Positions 59,470 to 64,000 of a stretch of DNA of 64,000 nt are shown here, in pieces. A program made the position numbers and the translations under genes. Origin of the DNA: Allobacillus salarius (GTDB lineage: Bacteria > Bacillota > Bacilli > Bacillales > Alkalibacillaceae); NCBI RefSeq assembly GCF_007559425.1, contig NZ_VMHE01000002.1, positions 124,001-188,000 of the forward strand. Reading direction: 5' to 3'. Position 1 is the first letter of the stretch. Each line of letters starts with the position of its first letter. The notes below the pieces were generated by a model. The model saw nothing but the letters and a program-made list of their open reading frames with translations, was not told the DNA's origin and did no database searches.

Positions 59470-60507
59470 ATGAGTGAGCGTAAACAAGCACTTGATATGG
59501 CTTTAAAGCAAATAGAGAAGCAATTTGGTAAAGGCTCCATCATGAAATTAGGTGAAAACGAAGGACAGAGAGTTTCAACGGTATCTTCTGGTTCACTAAG
59601 TTTAGATATCGCACTAGGTGTTGGTGGCTATCCACGTGGAAGAATTGTTGAGATTTACGGTCCAGAATCTTCTGGTAAAACAACTGTCGCTTTGCATGCG
59701 ATTGCAGAAGCACAAAAGCAGGGAGGACAAGCAGCTTTTATTGATGCAGAGCACGCGCTTGATCCTGTTTATGCAAAGAACCTAGGTGTGGATATTGATG
59801 AACTATTATTATCACAGCCAGATACGGGTGAGCAAGCACTTGAGATTGCTGAGGCATTAGTCCGCAGTGGAGCAATCGATATTGTTGTCATTGACTCCGT
59901 TGCTGCTTTGGTGCCGAAAGCTGAAATTGAGGGAGAGATGGGCGATGCGCACGTAGGTCTGCAAGCTCGTTTAATGTCTCAGGCTTTAAGAAAGCTTTCT
60001 GGTGCAATCAATAAGTCGAAAACGACAGCAATCTTCATTAACCAAATTCGTGAAAAAGTAGGCGTAATGTTCGGTAACCCAGAAACAACGCCAGGTGGAC
60101 GAGCATTGAAGTTCTATTCTTCTGTTCGATTAGAAGTACGACGTGCAGAAACATTGAAACAAGGTAATGAAATGGTCGGTAACAAGACGCGTCTTAAAGT
60201 CGTCAAAAACAAAGTAGCCCCACCATTCCGTCAAGCTGAAGTTGACATTATGTATGGAAAAGGAATTTCGAAAGAAGGGGAAGTCCTTGATTTAGGAGCG
60301 GATCAGGATATCGTCGAGAAAAGCGGTTCATGGTACTCCTATCAAGGCGAGAAACTCGGACAAGGTAGAGAAAATGCGAAACAATTCTTCTTGGATAATC
60401 CGGATATTTATGAACGTGTGTACGAAGAGTTAAGAGATGCATATAATATATCTGGAAAAGAACCTGAGGAGCAAGCTGAGGACCAAGAAGAACTAGATTT
60501 AAACTAA
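59470..60507 (+). CDS. recA: Recombinase RecA
   Basis: 345 residues. Walker A is GPESSGKT (residues 64-71), and [33 protein letters not shown] and the loop [20 protein letters not shown] are intact. It drives strand exchange and LexA self-cleavage. The C-terminus is acidic, as usual. AAGGGGG precedes the ATG. The SOS-like box upstream fits known control. A terminator follows; the pbpX gene found here in B. subtilis is absent. Confidence 0.98.
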   Translation: MSERKQALDMALKQIEKQFGKGSIMKLGENEGQRVSTVSSGSLSLDIALGVGGYPRGRIVEIYGPESSGKTTVALHAIAEAQKQGGQAAFIDAEHALDPVYAKNLGVDIDELLLSQPDTGEQALEIAEALVRSGAIDIVVIDSVAALVPKAEIEGEMGDAHVGLQARLMSQALRKLSGAINKSKTTAIFINQIREKVGVMFGNPETTPGGRALKFYSSVRLEVRRAETLKQGNEMVGNKTRLKVVKNKVAPPFRQAEVDIMYGKGISKEGEVLDLGADQDIVEKSGSWYSYQGEKLGQGRENAKQFFLDNPDIYERVYEELRDAYNISGKEPEEQAEDQEELDLN

Positions 60508-60558
60508 TTATATTACATTCATTGTAAGTACAAACGACAAGAAGCTGTTCTTTAAATA

Positions 60559-60619
60559 AAAAGTAGTTCAGTTTTAGTGTGCAAACCTATGTTTTGCCCT
60601 TCAATTGAACTGCTTTTTT
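60559..60619 (+). terminator. Terminator after recA
   Basis: An outer 12-bp stem (about 60559-60570 with 60606-60617, one G-U pair) encloses a longer loop that can form a small inner stem; a T-run completes it. Confidence 0.78.
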
Positions 60620-60713
60620 ATCTTTTTTAGTCCATTTCAAATGTCCAAATTTACTGTTCGAAAAAATTAACAAAATCTTTTGTCGAAATTGTTGTACGAT
60701 TTCGGAGGTTTCC

Positions 60714-60742
60714 TTGACATGATTTATGGACAGGCTTAAAAT
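60714..60742 (+). promoter_or_regulatory. SigA promoter of rny
   Basis: TTGACA (60714-60719), a perfect -35, is followed after 17 bases by TAAAAT (60737-60742). An inverted repeat CGAAAT/ATTTCG (60684-60704) lies just upstream. The leader to the rny start is about 110 bases. The rest of the 352-base gap after recA holds only the recA terminator. Confidence 0.78.
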
Positions 60743-60859
60743 GAAAGTGTATAATTTTCATTTTTTAAGTCAAAAAATGATGACAAGATTGTACATTACC
60801 GACTGAAACAAAACAATTGGATCAATTGAAAAAAATGAATAGCAAGAGGAGGTGAACGT

Positions 60860-62425
60860 ATGGATAGTTTACCGATCATTATCATCTCCATTTTGCTTGC
60901 TTTAGTTGTCGGTACTGTTGTTGGGTATCTTATTCGTAAAAAGATTGCAGAAGCGAAAATTTCTAGTGCTGAAGAGCTTGCAAAGCAAATCGTTGAAGAA
61001 GGTGAGCGAAACGCAGAATCAGCGAAACGTGAAGCGCTGTTAGAAGCGAAAGACGAAAATCATCGATTGCGTCAAGAGCAAGAACAAGAGTTACGCGAAA
61101 GACGTTCAGAAATCCAGAAACAAGAAAATCGTCTAATGCTCAAGGAAGAAACCCTTGATCGCAAGAGTGAAACTTTGGATAAACGTGAGCTGATGTTAGA
61201 AGAAAAAGAAGAATCCTTGACAGAAAAACAACAACAACTTAATAAAGCGGAAAGCAAAGTGGAAGAAATGGTTGCTGAACAGCAAAAAGAATTGGAACGC
61301 ATTTCTGGCTTTACGGAAGAAGAAGCACGTCAAATCATTCTTGATCGAGTAGAAAAAGAAATGGCGCATGAAACGGCGTTGTTGATTAAACGTGAAGAAA
61401 CGAAAGCCAAGGAGCAAGCTGATAAGAAGGCAAAAGAGCTGCTCTCCTTAGCGATCCAGCGCTGTGCAGCAGAGCATGTATCGGAGACGACTGTGTCTGT
61501 CGTCAACTTGCCTAACGATGAGATGAAAGGACGAATCATCGGAAGGGAAGGACGAAATATCCGTACTTTGGAAACATTGACTGGTATTGACCTAATTATC
61601 GATGATACGCCGGAAGCGGTTATATTATCAGGTTTCGATCCAGTACGTAGAGAAATTGCGCGCATAGCGCTTGAAAATCTCGTACAGGATGGAAGAATCC
61701 ACCCAGCTCGAATCGAAGAGATGGTAGAGAAATCCCGTCGCGAAGTTGATGATTATATCCGTGAGGTTGGTGAAGAAGCTACGTTCGAAATTGGCGCTCA
61801 TGGAATACATCCTGATCTAATTAAGATCATTGGCCGACTAAATTATCGTACAAGCTATGGTCAAAACGTATTAAAGCACTCATTGGAAGTCGCCTATTTA
61901 TCAGGACTTCTAGCCGCAGAGCTTGGAGAAGACGAGCAACTTGCAAGACGAGCAGGTTTATTGCATGATATCGGAAAAGCCGTCGATCACGAAGTAGAAG
62001 GTAGCCACGTTGAAATCGGTAAAGAAATCGCTCAGAAGTATAAAGAACATCCAGTTGTCATTAATGCGATTGCATCACACCATGGTGATGAAGAACCGAC
62101 AAGTATTATTTCTGTCTTAGTGGCTGCTGCTGATGCTTTATCAGCTGCACGCCCTGGAGCAAGAAGTGAGTCGTTGGAGAACTATATTAAACGACTTGAA
62201 AAATTAGAATCGATTGCAGATTCTTATGAAGGTGTCGAAAAATCATTTGCCATCCAGGCTGGACGTGAAGTTAGAATCATGGTCCGCCCAGATGATATCG
62301 ATGATGCAACAGCTATTCAACTGGCAAGGGAGATTCGTAAACAGATCGAAGAAGGTCTGGAGTATCCAGGTCACATCAAAGTAACAGTCATCCGTGAAAC
62401 ACGCGTTGTTGAATACGCAAAATAA
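60860..62425 (+). CDS. rny: Ribonuclease Y
   Basis: 521 residues: an N-terminal membrane helix (about 4-24), a long charged coiled coil (to about 205), a KH domain ([19 protein letters not shown]), and an HD domain ([10 protein letters not shown] and [12 protein letters not shown]). It is the membrane-anchored endonuclease that starts mRNA decay. AAGAGGAGGTGA precedes the ATG. Because rnjB is missing from its usual place, RNase Y and PNPase are the only decay enzymes encoded in this window. Confidence 0.98.
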   Translation: MDSLPIIIISILLALVVGTVVGYLIRKKIAEAKISSAEELAKQIVEEGERNAESAKREALLEAKDENHRLRQEQEQELRERRSEIQKQENRLMLKEETLDRKSETLDKRELMLEEKEESLTEKQQQLNKAESKVEEMVAEQQKELERISGFTEEEARQIILDRVEKEMAHETALLIKREETKAKEQADKKAKELLSLAIQRCAAEHVSETTVSVVNLPNDEMKGRIIGREGRNIRTLETLTGIDLIIDDTPEAVILSGFDPVRREIARIALENLVQDGRIHPARIEEMVEKSRREVDDYIREVGEEATFEIGAHGIHPDLIKIIGRLNYRTSYGQNVLKHSLEVAYLSGLLAAELGEDEQLARRAGLLHDIGKAVDHEVEGSHVEIGKEIAQKYKEHPVVINAIASHHGDEEPTSIISVLVAAADALSAARPGARSESLENYIKRLEKLESIADSYEGVEKSFAIQAGREVRIMVRPDDIDDATAIQLAREIRKQIEEGLEYPGHIKVTVIRETRVVEYAK

Positions 62426-62427
62426 AC

Positions 62428-62472
62428 AAAATGCCAAAAGACTGACTCGTTCAGTACTTTTGGCATTTTTTA
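62428..62472 (+). terminator. Intrinsic terminator after rny
   Basis: A 13-bp stem (62428-62440 with about 62457-62469) plus an inner 5-bp stem (62441-62445 with 62451-62455) is followed by a T-run. Confidence 0.9.
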
Positions 62473-62597
62473 ACCTAAAGAAGGTTTTGTACGAACGGAA
62501 TATGGTCTACATACATTAGACTAATTAATGTTTTGACTCACTAATTGAACTATGCAACGATAAATATATTGAACGGAAGAAAGGAAAATTAGATCAA

Positions 62598-63395
62598 ATG
62601 AATATTTTATTTATCGGAGACGTTGTCGGTAAGCCAGGACGAACAGCGTTAAAAGAACATTTACCTAATTTAAAGAAGGAACACAAGGCAGATCTAACGA
62701 TCGTGAATGGAGAAAATGCCGCTCACGGTAAAGGTCTTACGAAACCTATATATCATAGCTTCCTTGAATGGGGAGCGGATATGATTACGATGGGAAATCA
62801 CACATTTGATAAAAAAGAGATTTTTGATTTCATTGATGATGCCGATCGTTTAGTCCGACCAGCAAACTACCCAACAGGGACGCCTGGAATTGGGATGCGA
62901 TTTATGAATGTCAATAACAAGGTAGTTGCGATCATTAATATACAAGGTCGTACGTTTTTACCTCCATTGGATGATCCGTTCCAAGTGATTGATTCGTTAA
63001 TTGAAAAGGCTAAAAAACGCACCTCAATTATTTTTGTCGATTTTCATGCAGAAGCAACAAGTGAAAAACAAGCTTTTGGTTGGTACCTTGATGGGCGTGT
63101 CAGCTGTGTAGTCGGTACGCATACTCACGTACAAACGTCAGATGAACGCATATTACCAAAAGGAACGGCTTTCATTACGGATGTAGGTATGACTGGTCCC
63201 TATGACAGTGTGATTGGAACAGAGATCGATTCTGTCATTCGAAGGTTTAAAACATCTCTACCTGTCCGTTTTGAAGTGCCGGAAACCAATCGAACCGTCC
63301 TGAGCGGGATTGTCGTTTCAGTGGATGAATCCACGGGTATAGCTAAACGTATAAAGCGAATACTGATTAATGATGACCATATAAGATTTAGTTGA
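62598..63395 (+). CDS. ymdB: Metallophosphoesterase YmdB
   Basis: 265 residues of the YmdB calcineurin-like family. Metal-binding motifs in order: FIGDVVGKPGR, VNGENAAHGKGL, MGNHTFDKKEI, DFHAEATSEKQA and VGTHTHVQTSDERIL. YmdB hydrolyses 2',3'-cyclic nucleotides and affects the biofilm/motility choice in B. subtilis. It follows rny, as in B. subtilis, but a terminator separates them. GAAAGGAAAA precedes the ATG. Confidence 0.95.
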   Translation: MNILFIGDVVGKPGRTALKEHLPNLKKEHKADLTIVNGENAAHGKGLTKPIYHSFLEWGADMITMGNHTFDKKEIFDFIDDADRLVRPANYPTGTPGIGMRFMNVNNKVVAIINIQGRTFLPPLDDPFQVIDSLIEKAKKRTSIIFVDFHAEATSEKQAFGWYLDGRVSCVVGTHTHVQTSDERILPKGTAFITDVGMTGPYDSVIGTEIDSVIRRFKTSLPVRFEVPETNRTVLSGIVVSVDESTGIAKRIKRILINDDHIRFS

Positions 63396-63502
63396 ATATT
63401 TGAATTTTTCGGACAAGTAATTCATAATTAATGTAATAGGTTCTAGTCATGATGAATAGATTAGTGATGAAATCATTTTAGCTGATGAAGGAGGAACTAG
63501 TA

Positions 63503-63763
63503 ATGGAAATACTCAAAGTTTCAGCAAAATCGAATCCAAACTCTGTAGCAGGTGCTTTAGCAAACGTGCTTCGCGAACGTGGCACAGCGGAAATTCAAGC
63601 AATTGGAGCCGGAGCATTGAATCAAGCTGTGAAAGCAGTAGCCATTGCAAGAGGGTTTGTTGCTCCTAGTGGTGTTGACTTAATTTGTATACCGGCCTTT
63701 ACAGACATCATGATCGACCAAGAAGAGAGAACTGCAATCAAGCTAATTGTAGAACCTAGATAG
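63503..63763 (+). CDS. spoVS: Stage V sporulation protein S
   Basis: 86 residues from ATG 63503, after GAAGGAGGA, giving the exact usual SpoVS length; the upstream in-frame start at 63485 is rejected. The Alba-like fold begins MEILKVSAKSNPNSVAGALA and contains QAVKAVAIARGFVAPSG. SpoVS affects spore coat and septation timing in B. subtilis. I could not identify a clear SigH promoter upstream. A terminator follows. Confidence 0.96.
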   Translation: MEILKVSAKSNPNSVAGALANVLRERGTAEIQAIGAGALNQAVKAVAIARGFVAPSGVDLICIPAFTDIMIDQEERTAIKLIVEPR

Positions 63764-63797
63764 TTATGTGTTACATTTAAATTATTTTGAATCATTG

Positions 63798-63832
63798 ACT
63801 GACATTGAAACTTTTTTCAATGTCAGTTTTAT
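63798..63832 (+). terminator. Intrinsic terminator after spoVS
   Basis: A perfect 13-bp stem (63798-63810 with 63815-63827) has a four-base loop and is followed by T residues. Confidence 0.88.
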
Positions 63833-63843
63833 TTATGCGATGT

Positions 63844-63867
63844 AAATGTGTCGATTTTCTCACATTT
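63844..63867. promoter_or_regulatory. Inverted repeat before the last gene
   Basis: AAATGTG and CACATTT form a perfect 7-bp dyad with a 10-base centre, ending 23 bases upstream of the -35 hexamer of the next promoter. It might be an operator. Confidence 0.35.
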
Positions 63868-63890
63868 CCTTTGTAACCGTAATGATAGTG

Positions 63891-63919
63891 TTGTTAAAAT
63901 AAGATAAAGTCGATATACT
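63891..63919 (+). promoter_or_regulatory. SigA promoter for the gene at the right edge
   Basis: TTGTTA (63891-63896) and TATACT (63914-63919) have an exact 17-base spacer, 65 bases before the start codon at 63985. Confidence 0.75.
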
Positions 63920-63984
63920 GTTAACATGTACGAATGACCTTATAAGTTCGTTGAGATAGATTTTTTATTGAAAGGAGATTCATT

Positions 63985-64000
63985 ATGAATGAAAAGCAGC
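63985..64000 (+). CDS. Start of a truncated gene, possibly miaB
   Basis: Only five codons (MNEKQ) plus one base are visible, after a strong AAAGGAG site (63971-63977). The ATG has a good promoter upstream. In Bacillus relatives miaB (tRNA methylthiotransferase) lies close downstream of spoVS and may start with a similar peptide, but five residues cannot prove this. The gene is cut by the window end. Confidence 0.5.

Noticed and set aside
63396..63502. SigH promoter upstream of spoVS
   Set aside because: An AGG element and GAAT are present, but they are far too close together for a SigH promoter.

Overview
The window looks like a chromosomal backbone segment of a low-GC, motile, endospore-forming Bacillaceae bacterium (Firmicutes). 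The evidence is the Bacillus-type late fla/che operon ending in sigD, the Gram-positive PolC, the sporulation genes dpaA/dpaB (spoVF), spoIIIE and spoVS, and a gene order that follows Bacillus subtilis almost throughout. Acidic protein tails (RpsB, SwrB-like, RodZ-like) would fit a mildly halophilic relative, but I cannot name a genus. All recognised genes are on the + strand. I saw no tRNA, rRNA, insertion sequence, prophage or CRISPR.

Layout. 1-16340: flagellar motor/export and chemotaxis genes (fliY end, cheY, fliZ, fliP, fliQ, fliR, flhB, flhA, flhF, flhG, cheB, cheA, cheW, cheC, cheD, sigD), a FapA/DUF342 gene, a small unknown gene and swrB. 16488-25575: translation and envelope genes (rpsB, tsf, pyrH, frr, uppS, cdsA, dxr, rasP, proS). 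25651-29940: polC. 30372-37939: the nusA-infB operon (rimP, nusA, rnpM, rplGA, infB, ylxP, rbfA) followed by truB, ribF and rpsO. 38113-41918: pnp, an M16 peptidase gene and ymxH. 42124-46838: dipicolinate synthase and the lysine/DAP genes (dpaA, dpaB, asd, dapG, dapA). 46953-50261: tepA, ylzJ, spoIIIE. 50262-51847: a lineage-specific island with a MerR/TipAS regulator between two different 21-bp tandem-repeat arrays. 51848-58078: ymfF, ymfH, ymfI, ymfJ, ymfK, rodZ, pgsA. 58075-63763: cinA, recA, rny, ymdB, spoVS. The window ends inside the first codons of a further gene, possibly miaB.

How the parts work together. FliP/Q/R/FlhB/FlhA form the flagellar export gate, FlhF/FlhG control flagellar placement and number, and the Che proteins set the motor bias; SigD and SwrB tune expression and assembly. 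The middle blocks supply ribosome assembly, translation initiation, RNA decay (PNPase, RNase Y) and lipid/isoprenoid precursors. The asd-dapG-dapA-dpaAB block links aspartate to DAP/lysine and to spore dipicolinate, and a SigK-like promoter precedes dpaA.

Most distinctive signals. Two degenerate arrays with exactly the same 21-bp period but different cores (50388-50576 and about 51555-51701) bracket the MerR gene. The first lies between two strong terminators. The MerR gene has a promoter with a 19-bp spacer containing a near-palindrome, the classic MerR-activated layout. Compared with B. subtilis as I recall it, rnjB, ylxY and pbpX are missing from their usual positions, while a FapA-like gene and a small unknown gene are added between sigD and swrB. 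IF-2 carries a long Gln/Asn-rich repeat region.
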